Shown here piece by piece: positions 32,564-41,345 of a stretch of 64,000 nucleotides of DNA. Location of the stretch: assembly GCA_013306675.1 (NCBI GenBank), contig JABLUY010000009.1:1-64000 (forward strand), in the 5' to 3' direction. The notes beneath the pieces were generated by a model that made no database searches, had not been told where the DNA came from, and was given only the letters and a program-made list of their open reading frames with translations. This stretch comes from Thraustochytrium sp. TN22. Its lineage: Eukaryota; Sar; Bigyra; Thraustochytrida; Thraustochytriidae. Each line of letters opens with the position of its first letter. Positions within the stretch are counted from its first letter, which is position 1. Made by a program: the position numbers and the translations under genes.

Positions 32564-35500
32564 ATGGTGGTCGTGCTGAATGTGGCGGAGAAGCCGTCGA
32601 TCGCAAAGCGCGTAGCGGAGGTGCTCTCGCGCAACCAGTTCGCGTCGCGAGCTGGTTTCTCGCAGTACAACCGGTGCTTCGACTTTCCGTGCGCGTTCGC
32701 GATCCCGCCGCAGTATGCGGCGCAGCAGCAGTTCGAGATGGTGGTGACCTCGGTGTCGGGCCACCTGATGGAGCTGGACTTCTCGGACGAGTTTCGCGGC
32801 TGGCGCAGCTGCCAGCCGAGCGCGCTCTTCGACGCGCCCGTGGTGCGCAAGGTGAGCGCGCAGGGGGAGAACATCGCAAAGACGCTGCGACGCGAGGCGC
32901 GGCGAGCGCGTGTGCTCATCATCTGGACCGATTGCGACCGCGAGGGCGAGGCGATCGGCGCGGAAATTGCAGAGACGTGCCGCCAGGTGCAGGCCAATCT
33001 GGTGGTGAAGCGCGCGCAGTTTTCAGTGGCGAACGATGCGAACCTGTGGCAAGCGCTGGCGCACCTGCGCGACCTGAACAAGCGCGAGGTGGACGCAGTG
33101 GAGACGCGGAGCGAGATTGACTTGCGTATTGGATCGGCCTTCACGCGCTTCCAGACCATGGACTTGCAGGAGAACATGGGGCTAGAGCAGCGCTTGGTGA
33201 GCTTTGGGCCGTGCCAGTTTCCGACGCTCGGGTTCATCGTGGAGCGCGCCGAGGAGATCCGGCAGTTCGTCGCGGAGGACTTTTGGACCATCCGGATGGC
33301 GGTCAAGCAGGGCGAGGATGCCGCGTGCGACTTCCGTTGGGCGCGCGGCCAGGTCTTCGACCACCTCACGACGCTGGTCCTGTACGAAATGTGCGTGGAA
33401 GCCGGCGAGGCGCGCGTGGAGCGCGTGCAGCAGCGCCCCACGTCCAAGTGGCGGCCGTTGCCGCTGTCGACGGTGGAGATGCAAATCCGGCTCTCGCGTG
33501 CGCGCGGGCTCGCGTCGGAGACCACGATGCATGTGGCCGAGGCGCTCTACCAGCGCGGCCTTATCAGCTACCCGCGCACAGAGACGGACATCTTCGACGC
33601 GAGCTTCAATCTGCAGGAGCTCGTTGAGGTACAGCGCGCGCACGGCACCTGGGGCGGGTATGCTGCCTCGCTCTTGGACGCGGGCGGCTTTCAGATGCCG
33701 CGGCCGGGTCGCAACAACGACCAGGCGCACCCGCCCATCCACCCGACTGCGTGCGTGCCGCTGGAACAGCTGCAGGGCCCGGAGCGCACCGTGTACGAAT
33801 TCGTCGTGCGCCACTTTCTCGCCTGCTGTAGCCAGGACGCGCGCGGCAGCAAGAGCTCCGTCACGGCCAGCATGGGTGGCGAGGTCTTTCGTACGGACGG
33901 TCTCGAGGTTCTGGAGCGCAACTACCTGGACGTCTACCCGTACGAGCGCTGGTCGGAGCGCAGCCTGCCGCGCTTTGAGGAGGGTGCGGTCTTTGTGCCG
34001 ACGGTACTGGAGATGCACGCAGGCCGCACGTCGCCCCCTGATCTGCTCTCGGAGCCGGAGCTCATCCGACTTATGGACCGCCACGGCATTGGCACGGACG
34101 CCACGATCCAGGACCACATCAAGACCGTGCAGGACCGCTCGTACGCGACCAAGGTAGGCCATGGCGTCAAGCGCTTTCGACCCGAGCCACTCGGCTTTGC
34201 GCTCATCCAGGCGTACAAGCGTATTGGCCACGAGCGCGAGATCTCCGGGCCGACCTTGCGCGCCTACATGGAGCGTCAGCTCAAGGACATTTGCACGGGC
34301 CAGCGCACCAAGGCCGACGTTGTGCAGGCGCTCGTCGTGCGTTTTCGCAACATTTTTCGCGCCACGCTTGACCAGGTCGACCTGCTGCACCGGGCGGTTG
34401 CGGAGAACCTCGCTGGGTATGAGGAGTTCGCAAACAACCTGGCGGCCGCTGAGGGAGGCGGCGCTGGCGGGGGAGGAGGAGGAGGAGGAGGTGGTGGAGG
34501 AGGAGGTGGTGGTGGTGGTGGTGGAGGAGGAGGAGGAGGAGGTGGTGGTGGTGGTGGTGGAGCTCCGGGTGGCGGCGGGGGCGGCCCTGATGGGGGCGGG
34601 CGGAACAGCATCAACAGCAACGAAAACAACGGGAACAACGTGGACGCAGTGCAGCGGCTCCTGCAGCGCGGTCAAAGCCAAAAGGTGGAGCAGATCCGAC
34701 GCGAGTACCGGCTGAAAAAGCGCGGGATGGCCAAGTGCGGCAAGTGCGGCAAGCAGGCCATGGACCACTTCTTCAAGACGGTAGACGGAAAGCCGGGGCC
34801 GCGCGGCGGTAAGACAACCGCGCAGCTCAACTGGCTCATCTGCTCCACATGTGATGAGGGCTCGGAGATGCCGCGCGGCACGCTGACGGCCTCTGAGCAC
34901 TCGTGCGCACTGTGCCAGAGCCAGGTGGTGAGCGCCAAACCGAACGAGTGGGCGTTCTTCGTGTGCCCGCGCTGTTACCAGCGGCCGCCCAAGTCCACGG
35001 ACATCGAAGACATGCTCATCCGGCGCACCATGACATGCCGTGACTGCGGCGAAGAGCGCTGCCCGCTCTCGGGCAAGGTGGCCGGCAGCGACGTGGACAT
35101 TATGCCGTGTGGCAGCGCCTCGTGCGAGGGGGGCGCGCTGCGCCTCGTAAAGTTCGCCGCCAACCAACCCGGGGACGCGCCGCAGTTCCAGCTCCGCTGC
35201 AAGAGCAAGGCCTGCAAGGCGCGCATCTACCTTCCGCGCAGCGTGACGCGCGCTTCGGTCCCGACACCCGCGCGGCCCTGTCGCGCCTGCGGTGCCAAGC
35301 AGGTCAGTTTGGAGTTCAAGCCCACCGCGCTGCCGCCTGGCTGGCTCTCGCCGCTCGTCGTCTGCGTTTCGCCCACGTGCAAGGACCGCTCCACAGAACT
35401 GGATTGCATCCTGGAGTCCTACGGCGGCCGAAGCCGAGGCGACGCTGGGGGCGGCGTCTCGACCTCGTCCTCGTCTGCGCCCAAGACTTCTGCTCGACGG

Positions 35501-36079
35501 GTTCGGGCAGATCCGCCCATCGATGCTGGCTTCGGTGGTGTCGCAGCTGTCGGTGGCGGCGGCGGCGGCGGCGGCGGTGGTGGTGGAACTACGATCTCGT
35601 GCTATTCATGCGGAGAAGAAGGGCATTTCTCGAGCAACTGTCCGAACAGAGCTGGCGGCTCCAGGAGCATGGACGGCTTCGGCGGCGCCGGAGGGGGCAC
35701 GAGCACGATCACGAGCGCCGCGGCCAATGCCACATGCTATTCATGCGGAGAGGCAGGGCACTTTTCGAGCAGCTGCCCGAACAGAGCTGGCGGCTCCAGG
35801 AGCATGGACGGCTTCGGCGGCGCCGGAGGGGGCACGAGCACGAGCACGAGCGCCGCGGCCAATGCCACGTGCTATTCATGCAACCAAGTCGGTCATTTCG
35901 CCAGCAGCTGCCCGAACAAAACGGGCGGCTCCAGGAGCATGGACGGCTTCGGCGGCAGCGGAGGGGGCGCGAACACCAGCGCAGCGGCGAATGCCACGTG
36001 CTATTCGTGCAACCAAGTTGGCCATTTCGCTAGCAGCTGCCCAAACAAGGCGGGTGGTGGCGGTGGCGGTGGCGGTGGC

Positions 36080-36113
<34 letters not shown>

Positions 36114-36622
36114 TCTTCGGACGTGCTGGTCCGATTAGCAATGCAGCGGCAAATGCCACGTGCTACTCTTGCAACCAGGTCGGGCACTTTTCAAGTAGCT
36201 GCCCAAACAAAGTCGGTGGTGGCGGCTCTGGCGGCTATGGTGGAGGCTATAGCGGCATGAATGGCAATGTCAGTGGTGGTGTTGGCGGCGTTGGCGACGG
36301 TGGTGGCAGCAATGTGTGCTTTTCGTGCGGCCAGCCGGGGCACTTTGCAAGCAGCTGTCCCAACAAGGGCAACGGCAGCAGCTACGGTGGTGCTGGCGGC
36401 GGCGGTGGCAGTAGTAGCTACGGTGGCAGTGGCAGCGGCGGCGCTGGCGGCGGCTATGGAAGCCGCAGCGGCCGGTCAAGCAGCAGCCGAGGGCGCGGTG
36501 GCAAGCGGTCACGATCGTCTGGGTCCAAGGGCTGGAAGCAGTCAAAGCAACGCTTATGCCCGACGTGCAACACGCCACTGGAACCGCGCAAGCGCAAGTG
36601 CAGGGCGTGCGACGGGGCCTGA
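32564..36622 (+). CDS. TOP3: DNA topoisomerase III (type IA) with zinc-ribbon and six CCHC zinc knuckles
   Basis: The protein is 1352 residues. The open frame begins 12 codons earlier at a GTG, but the ATG at 32564 gives the family-typical start MVVVLNVAEKPS. The TOPRIM domain has Glu9 (EKPS) and the metal-binding DCDREGE beginning at Asp123. The catalytic tyrosine is Tyr336 in LISYPRTETD. After the core, residues about 633-675 are polyGly, followed by Cys4 zinc-ribbon motifs (CGKCGKQ, CSTC, CALC, CPRC). From residue 1013 on there are six zinc knuckles (C-x2-C-x4-H-x4-C, e.g. CYSCGEEGHFSSNCP), and a last Cys pair set lies near the end. Plant TOP3alpha also carries CCHC knuckles, whereas vertebrate TOP3A carries GRF fingers. 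The enzyme is expected to act with BLM/Sgs1- and RMI-type partners in dissolving double Holliday junctions in the nucleus, possibly also in mitochondria. Confidence 0.93.
34460..34577 (+). repeat. GGA/GGT trinucleotide tract encoding polyglycine in TOP3
   Basis: The tract is about 118 nt of GGN codons in alternating GGA and GGT blocks, inside the topoisomerase coding sequence. It separates the catalytic core from the zinc-binding tail. The purine-rich strand asymmetry makes it prone to length change. Confidence 0.85.
35600..36050 (+). repeat. tandem 135-bp coding repeat: zinc-knuckle plus Gly/Ser linker
   Basis: Knuckles begin at 35600, 35735, 35870, 35999, 36161 and 36317. The first three are exactly 135 nt apart and nearly identical in DNA, including the linker (SRSMDGFGGAGGGTS). 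This points to recent tandem duplication or gene conversion. The 129-nt and 162-nt later spacings reflect linker contraction and polyGly expansion. Confidence 0.85.
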
Positions 36623-36836
36623 GAATGGAGGCACCTCTCCCACTCTTGGTATCCCTCTTTCCCTCTCGCTCGCATCGTGGGCCACCTCTGAAGATGATGA
36701 TGATGCTCACGGTACTTGCTCTTTATTTTTGCTTCTGTGCAGTGGCATGTGTTCCGCTGGTGACGTTTCTTGACAGGGATCGCTCTGTGAGCTTTGGAGG
36801 GCACTCGCGAGGGCGCCTCTGCGTGTGATGCAGCGA

Positions 36837-37410
36837 TCACTTCTTGAGCACCGTCGCAGCATCCGCCAGCACGAGCGCATTGACGGCCGGGAGCACGCCA
36901 AAGACGAAGGCACCAGTCCTGGTATCAAGCTTGGGCGCGAGATACGCCTCGTTGGCGAAGAAGAGATACTCTATGAGATGCACGACGACGAGCATGCGCT
37001 TGGCGTCGCGGGACGCGTCGGGTCCCGCACACATGCACCGCGTCGCGGAGAGCGAGAGCAGAAATACATAGTAGAGACGGCGGTACGTCGGGTCGTGGGC
37101 GAGCTCTGGGCGCAAGAAGGGTTGCACCTCGGTCGTTGGCGTGGCCGGGCTCGCAATGAGGCGGCTGTACTCCGCGTCCTCGACCTCCAAGTCGTCCTTG
37201 TTAGTGGCCAGGTCCGTCTTTTCGCTGATGAGCGAGCGAGGTAGTAGTCGCTACCTAGCTAGCCCGCGTGCGCGCGCGCGAGCGAGCGACCGCGCAGCGG
37301 CGGCGCACAGCCTGCGCGCCGCAGGCGCGCGCAGAGACTTACGCGACCTGGGCGAGCTCGAGAACGCCCAAGGCCTGGAGCAGGCGCGTGCGCAGGTTGG
37401 CGGGCTCCAT
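36837..37410 (-). CDS. small predicted membrane protein, two exons
   Basis: The long frame at 36837-37190 has no ATG near its start (it opens at TTG) and remains open to a pyrimidine-rich CAG at 37225-37226. Joining exon 1 (37410-37343, ATG to GTCGC) to exon 2 (37224-36837) across a 118-nt GTAAGT...CAG intron keeps the frame and gives 151 residues beginning MEPANLRTRLLQALGVLEL. Residues about 85-150 hold two or three hydrophobic segments (YYVFLLSLSATRCMCA, MLVVVHLIEYLFF, GAFVFGVLPAVNALVLADA) and end with a Lys-Lys pair, as in some ER-retained proteins. The RCMCA...H...E...G...P pattern loosely recalls ERG28, a sterol-enzyme scaffold, but the first ERG28 helix is absent, so I leave the function open. 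The start overlaps that of the plus-strand neighbour. Confidence 0.55.
37255..37262. promoter_or_regulatory. CTAGCTAG palindrome near the 37.4 kb head-to-head gene pair
   Basis: The octamer lies inside the inferred intron of the minus-strand gene and about 147 nt upstream of the plus-strand ATG at 37409. It could serve the plus-strand gene. Confidence 0.25.
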
Positions 37411-37933
37411 GGACTTCGTCAGGGATTTGATCGGCCTCGTCCCCGAGCGAGGCCGCTTCGTTGCTCGGCACCTGGGCGAGGCGACGCTCCTGAGTCTGGC
37501 CTTTGGCATCACCGGCGGCTGGGCTGGCGCCAATCTGCTGCCGAGCAGCGTCGGCCCTCTGGTGCCATACCTGTGCGGCACGGTGGCAGGGTTCTCGCTG
37601 AGCTCTTTTATCCTATGGCACACGGAGAGCAAGAGCGCCCTACGAAACGCTGAGCTGTACCCGGACCTCATCCAGCTACGGCTTGCAAGCTCCTTCACAG
37701 GCCTGGACCTTCCCGAGTCGCTGCTCCACCTCGGCGAGCCTGGCTTCACGGCGCGGAAGCATTCGCTGGCTGCCAAGACTTGGCTCATCATTGCCTCACA
37801 TGGGATCGCCAGCGAGATCAAGCAGATCGAGAGCCGTCTTGTGGATGGCGTTGTGGATGCATACATCCAGCAGGCTATACATGGGACTCACGACAAGGGC
37901 CAGATTGTCTTGGCCAAGAAGTCCTCTCGCTAA
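37409..37933 (+). CDS. small predicted membrane protein of unknown function
   Basis: The protein is 174 residues starting MDFVRDLIGLVPERGRF. The frame is open further upstream but only from a GTG, and the upstream part is Arg-rich leader sequence. Residues about 22-42 (LGEATLLSLAFGITGGWAGA) and 45-70 (SSVGPLVPYLCGTVAGFSLS) are hydrophobic and probably form a two-helix hairpin with a Gly-rich face. The rest is soluble and amphipathic (QLRLASSFTGLDLPESLLHL), ending in basic residues (LAKKSSR). The two-helix plus soluble-tail layout resembles small mitochondrial or ER proteins, but I recognise no family. An upstream exon joined at the CAG near 37395 is an alternative to the ATG at 37409, which overlaps the divergent neighbour's start. 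Confidence 0.55.
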   Translation: MDFVRDLIGLVPERGRFVARHLGEATLLSLAFGITGGWAGANLLPSSVGPLVPYLCGTVAGFSLSSFILWHTESKSALRNAELYPDLIQLRLASSFTGLDLPESLLHLGEPGFTARKHSLAAKTWLIIASHGIASEIKQIESRLVDGVVDAYIQQAIHGTHDKGQIVLAKKSSR

Positions 37934-38169
37934 GCTAGGTAGCTACGAGAAGCTCTCGCTGGAGCAATGACATTTGAACAAGCGAACGCGTATGAATCGA
38001 TCGATGACATCCGAAGTAGAACTCGAGAGATTGAAGAAAAGAGCAGAGGGAAGCGAGCGTACGGCAGCGAGCGGCGCGCGGAGATTTTTAGGTTACAAGG
38101 TAGCGTTCAAAGTGGGACACAGGCAAGGCAGGCGAGGCTGGCCCAGCGGTCTGGGCTTGAGTAGCAGCT

Positions 38170-38961
38170 TCAGACTTGCAAGCCGGCCACGAGGCGTTGA
38201 AAGTCCGCGTCAAGCGCAGCGAGCGTGTCGCGCGCGCGCTGCAGGCTCTGGCCAGCAGCGTGGGCGTCGCCGGGCAGGTCGTGGTAGGGGCGGAGCGCGG
38301 CGCGCAGCTGGTCATTGCGCGCGCGCGCGGCGTCGAGATCCTGACGCTTGCGCAGGAGCGCCGCGTGCGAGAGGCGGTCGAGGTCTACGTTGTGCAGCGG
38401 CGCAAGCGCCGCTCGACGCGCCTCGGCGTACTCGGCGCGCTTGAGCTTGAAGGCGGCGGCGTCCTGCTCGGCGTCCTGCACGACGAGCGAACGCGCCTCG
38501 TCCTCGGCCTGCACCTCCCCGAGCTGCGCCTGCAGGCGCCTGCGCGTGTCGTCTGCCGCTGCCACCTGCTCCTGCAGGCGCGCGCGCCGCGCGCGCGCGG
38601 CCGCGAGCGCCGCGCGCAGCGCCTCGTCGCGCGCCCCGGCGTCGGCCCAGGCCGCCCAGAACGCGGCGTCGCCGCCGGCGCCGCCGGCGTCCACCCGAGC
38701 GCCAGCGCGCCCGCGCCAGCCGCGCGCCCGCGCCCGCGCCCGCGCCCGCCGCGCCGCCGTGTCTCGCCGCCCATGCCGAGCGCCCGCTGCCGTGCCGGCC
38801 GGCTCGGCCGTTGTCGCTCTGCGCAGGGCTCGTACACTGCACGGGTCACCGCCGGCGGGGTCAGGTCCGCCGCGACGCCGCGGCGCCGGCGGCCGGGCAG
38901 AGCGCGGCCAACGTCGAGGCGGCGGCGCGGCGGCGCGGCGGCGCGGCGCGGCGCGGCGCAT
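38170..38961 (-). CDS. augmin subunit HAUS1/AUG1-like coiled-coil protein
   Basis: The product is 263 residues if started at the ATG at 38961; human HAUS1 has about 280. Residues 1-100 are Arg/Pro/Ala-rich and of uncertain authenticity. From about residue 105 a continuous coiled coil runs to the end (ALRAALAAARARRARLQEQV onward). The C-terminal part matches plant AUG1 and animal HAUS1 in order and spacing: LSHAALLRKRQDLD, then LRAALRPYHDLPGDAHAA, aligning with AUG1's ISHGVL...LRSYQDLPPD...A. Augmin recruits gamma-tubulin to existing spindle microtubules to nucleate branches. The frame is open further 5' into the divergent O-fucosyltransferase gene, so the upstream limit is set by that neighbour. 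A 5' intron would change the N-terminus. Low-GC codons are absent, as in the neighbours. Confidence 0.6.
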   Translation of the reverse strand: MRRAAPRRRAAAPPPRRWPRSARPPAPRRRGGPDPAGGDPCSVRALRRATTAEPAGTAAGARHGRRDTAARRARARARARGWRGRAGARVDAGGAGGDAAFWAAWADAGARDEALRAALAAARARRARLQEQVAAADDTRRRLQAQLGEVQAEDEARSLVVQDAEQDAAAFKLKRAEYAEARRAALAPLHNVDLDRLSHAALLRKRQDLDAARARNDQLRAALRPYHDLPGDAHAAGQSLQRARDTLAALDADFQRLVAGLQV

Positions 38962-39041
38962 GCTGCGCGCGGCGCGCGGGCTGCAGGCCGCGGGCGCGGC
39001 GGGCGCGGGCTGCGCGGGCGCGGCGCGCGGGCGCAGCGGGT

Positions 39042-39091
<50 letters not shown>
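39042..39091 (+). repeat. GGGCGC hexanucleotide array
   Basis: About eight GGGCGC units end 25 nt before the ATG at 39116, in the spacer between the divergent HAUS1-like and O-fucosyltransferase-like genes. Confidence 0.9.
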
Positions 39092-39093
<2 letters not shown>

Positions 39094-39115
39094 CGGCTGC
39101 CGGCGGCTGCGCAGC

Positions 39116-40723
39116 ATGGGGCTGCGCGCGCTGGCGCTCGCGGTGCTCGCGCTCACGACAGCCATGGTCTGGCGGGCGTGGCTCCTGAGCGGCGTCATGA
39201 ATGCATCGCTCGCAGTCGAGCCGCCACCGCCGCAGATGATGCAGCAGATTGGGCCGCTGCGGGTGGGCCGTGAGGACGCAGGGGTCCACTCACACGAGGA
39301 GGAGGAGGAGGCGGAGGAAGAACCTACCGGTCGCTCCGGCGACGGCGACAGTGGAAACGACGGCGACAGCGATGCCGACGGTGTGGATGGACCGCTGCCG
39401 GCGCACCAGCGCGTCTCGGTGCTGGTGACGCGCGATTCGATGGAACGCATAAATGAGCGCGAGCAGCGCGCAAACGAGAAGCTGCGCGACCAGAACGAGC
39501 TGGTGTCCTTGTGGGCCAAGAGCAAGGCGCCGGTGAGTGAGGCGCTCAAGCTTAAAAAGGACCTCATCGTGGAGCGGCACTTCACGAGCACCAGGTGGTT
39601 CGAGGAGGGCCACAAGTACTTCGTGTATCAGCCGTCCGGCGGCATGAGCAACCAGCGCATCATCTTGGAGGATGCGCTGCTCGTGGCGCGCGCCCTGGGC
39701 CGCACGCTCGTCGTCCCGCCCGTGTGCCCGCATACGAGCATGTTCTGGAACTACAACAAGGTCGACTGGGACCGCACCGTGGAGGGCTTCCAGGTCTTTG
39801 ACCAGGCGCGCATGTCGCGCGCCGTGCGCACGATGGGGCTAAGTAACATCATTCTGCGTCGCTTTGTCGAGTCCAACGAGCCACGCACCTTCCCGCGCTT
39901 CCATCGTGTCGAGCTCCCGTACAAGATGGCGGACCGCGAACCGCCCTACACGACGCAGGACCTGCAGCGCCTCTACGGCGACGATGAGTCCGAGATCCTC
40001 TTCTTTGCCAAGTACTCCATGTGGAAGCGCTTCGCCTTCACTGAGGAGGAAATGTCCTTTGCGCGCCGCCACGTGCAGCTGCACCCCGAGCTGCGCCGCG
40101 TGGCCCGCGTCGCCGTCGACCGCCTCTACGCCCACCGCCCCTTCGTCTCAGTGCACGTGCGCTTCCAAGACCGCGACACGCAGCTGCTCACCGACAAGCT
40201 TGGCCCAGCCTCCAGCTTCGTGCGCCGCCTCGCGCAGCACAACGCTACCGGCGCCTCCAAGGAAATGTATGTGGCCACGCAGCCCACACGCTCGAAGTCT
40301 ACCTTCTTTGAGGCCTTCCGCAAGGCCGGCTTCACTCTCAACTTTAGCTCCGCGCTCGCCGACGTGCCCGAGGTCGGCCTCTTCCTGGCGCGCTTCTCTC
40401 AATCCGACATCCAGGCCAGCCTCCTCGGCCTCATCGAGCAGCTCATCTGCGCGCGTTCCACCATCTTCCTAGGCACCGGCTTCTCCACCTTTTCGCGCTA
40501 CATTCGCATCAAACGCAATGACCCGGTGCTCTTCTACGACCTCTCCCTCCTCCCAATCCACTTACAGGAGGACCCGGACTTTGTTGACAACAGCGACACC
40601 CCCGCCATTCGCGAAGCGCTCGCCATGGCTGCGCCCACGTCCAGCGCCGCACGCCACGAGTTAGCGCTCGTAGCACGTCCTGCGCTTTGTGAAGATGCAG
40701 TGGTTTCGCTCGCCCCCTGCTGA
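39116..40723 (+). CDS. O-fucosyltransferase-like type II membrane glycosyltransferase
   Basis: The protein is 535 residues. The ATG at 39116 begins MGLRALALAVLALTTAMVW, a signal anchor of type II Golgi/ER enzymes; the frame is open 256 codons further upstream, but that part is Gly/Ala/Arg low complexity antisense to another gene. An acidic stem follows (about residues 60-100). The catalytic domain starts with QPSGGMSNQRIILEDAL and RTLVVPP (about 172-205), the signature of GDP-fucose O-fucosyltransferase superfamily proteins (GG-x-x-NQ...). FVSVHVRFQDRD (about 342) supplies the conserved HxRxxD-like donor-binding segment, and TIFLGTGFSTFSRYI (about 455) matches the C-terminal loop. Predicted role: transfer of fucose or a related sugar to secretory proteins in the lumen. 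Donor and acceptor are inferred from the family. A tRNA gene starts 178 nt after the stop. Confidence 0.75.
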   Translation: MGLRALALAVLALTTAMVWRAWLLSGVMNASLAVEPPPPQMMQQIGPLRVGREDAGVHSHEEEEEAEEEPTGRSGDGDSGNDGDSDADGVDGPLPAHQRVSVLVTRDSMERINEREQRANEKLRDQNELVSLWAKSKAPVSEALKLKKDLIVERHFTSTRWFEEGHKYFVYQPSGGMSNQRIILEDALLVARALGRTLVVPPVCPHTSMFWNYNKVDWDRTVEGFQVFDQARMSRAVRTMGLSNIILRRFVESNEPRTFPRFHRVELPYKMADREPPYTTQDLQRLYGDDESEILFFAKYSMWKRFAFTEEEMSFARRHVQLHPELRRVARVAVDRLYAHRPFVSVHVRFQDRDTQLLTDKLGPASSFVRRLAQHNATGASKEMYVATQPTRSKSTFFEAFRKAGFTLNFSSALADVPEVGLFLARFSQSDIQASLLGLIEQLICARSTIFLGTGFSTFSRYIRIKRNDPVLFYDLSLLPIHLQEDPDFVDNSDTPAIREALAMAAPTSSAARHELALVARPALCEDAVVSLAPC

Positions 40724-40900
40724 CCACGCAGACAACAAGGATGCCCGCATTGTAGCATAAAATGAGAGCTGGTACCCCTACGAGAACGCAATGCTGGCAT
40801 GTAGTAGCCAGGGACCGTGCCGAACGTGCTTGCCGGAGCGAAGCCTTGATGGAGCAATATCATCAATATAAACTCCAACAGAGCAAGTGGAGTCAACGCA

Positions 40901-40995
40901 GTTCGAATAGCTCAGTGGCAGAGCGCGACCTTGACAATGCCCTTACGGGTCAATTAGATCGGTCGAGGTCGGGGGATCGTAACCCCCTTCGAATA
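40901..40995 (+). tRNA. intron-containing tRNA-Val(GAC)-like gene, copy 1
   Basis: Folding by eye gives a complete cloverleaf: acceptor GTTCGAA (40901-40907) with TTCGAAT (40988-40994, one G-U pair), T8 A9, D arm GCTC/GAGC with G18G19, anticodon stem CGACC/GGTCG, variable loop AGGTC, T arm GGGGG/CCCCC and discriminator A. The loop reads TTGACA, so the anticodon is GAC (40933-40935). A 23-nt insert lies at the canonical intron site after position 37 (40937-40959, or one base later). The mature length is 72 nt without CCA. A35, C36 and A73 are the usual valine identity elements. The T loop is ATCGTAA instead of TTCGAAN, an A54/T58 swap. The A box (TAGCTCAGTGG) is good; the B box (GATCGTAAC) differs from consensus at one key base. 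A ten-T terminator follows. Confidence 0.75.
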
Positions 40996-40996
40996 C

Positions 40997-41006
40997 TTTT
41001 TTTTTT
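40997..41006 (+). terminator. pol III oligo-T terminator of tRNA copy 1
   Basis: A run of ten T starts two bases after the discriminator base, as expected for RNA polymerase III termination. Confidence 0.75.
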
Positions 41007-41131
41007 CATACCATGGAGGTTCCAAAAGTTCCGGTCCCCAGAAATTGGGTGGCTCCAGCAGGCCCGGCAGGCCCTTGCTGGAAAGCCACAGCCCAGTCGT
41101 AAGCTCTCTTGGACTACTCGCTTGCTCTAGC

Positions 41132-41139
41132 CTAGCTAG
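41132..41139. promoter_or_regulatory. CTAGCTAG palindrome between tRNA copies 1 and 2
   Basis: The octamer lies about 108 nt upstream of tRNA copy 2. It belongs to the window-wide intergenic motif. Confidence 0.25.
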
Positions 41140-41247
41140 TAGGGAGTCGGGTGGCACGGCCTCGCGCAACATCGGGGTTGCGCCGCCATCAGCGCAGGCG
41201 TGCGCTTACAATGTCCTGCGGATGCCCCGCCATCACGCTCGAATTTC

Positions 41248-41344
41248 GTTCGAATAGCTCAGTGGCAGAGCGCGACCTTGACAATGGGCCCCTACGGGTC
41301 ATTTAGATCGGTCGAGGTCGGGGGATCGTAACCCCCTTCGAATA
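41248..41344 (+). tRNA. intron-containing tRNA-Val(GAC)-like gene, copy 2
   Basis: The mature part (72 nt) is identical to copy 1, including the GAC anticodon (41280-41282) and the ATCGTAA T loop. The intron is 25 nt and differs from copy 1 mainly in the stem (GGCCC...GGGTC), which still pairs, while the CTAC loop and the TTAGATC tail are kept. An eleven-T terminator follows. A 16-nt element GGTTCCAAAGGTTCCG lies 34 nt after the gene and has a near-identical partner 23 nt after copy 1. Confidence 0.75.
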
Positions 41345-41345
41345 A

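Noticed and set aside
33182-35167. 661-codon minus-strand frame
   Set aside because: It is the antisense shadow of topoisomerase III, created by GC-rich third positions; no domain is present.
36837-37410. firm ERG28 assignment for the small membrane protein
   Set aside because: Only a short Arg-Cys-x-Cys-Ala region and helix spacing are similar, and the first membrane helix is missing.
37967-38164. 65-codon frame after the 37409 gene
   Set aside because: It starts 33 nt after a stop, is highly charged without pattern, and is more likely 3' UTR.
38348-39115. 256-codon N-terminal extension of the O-fucosyltransferase-like protein
   Set aside because: The extension is Arg/Ala/Gly low complexity and lies antisense to the HAUS1-like coiled coil. 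The ATG at 39116 gives a proper signal anchor.
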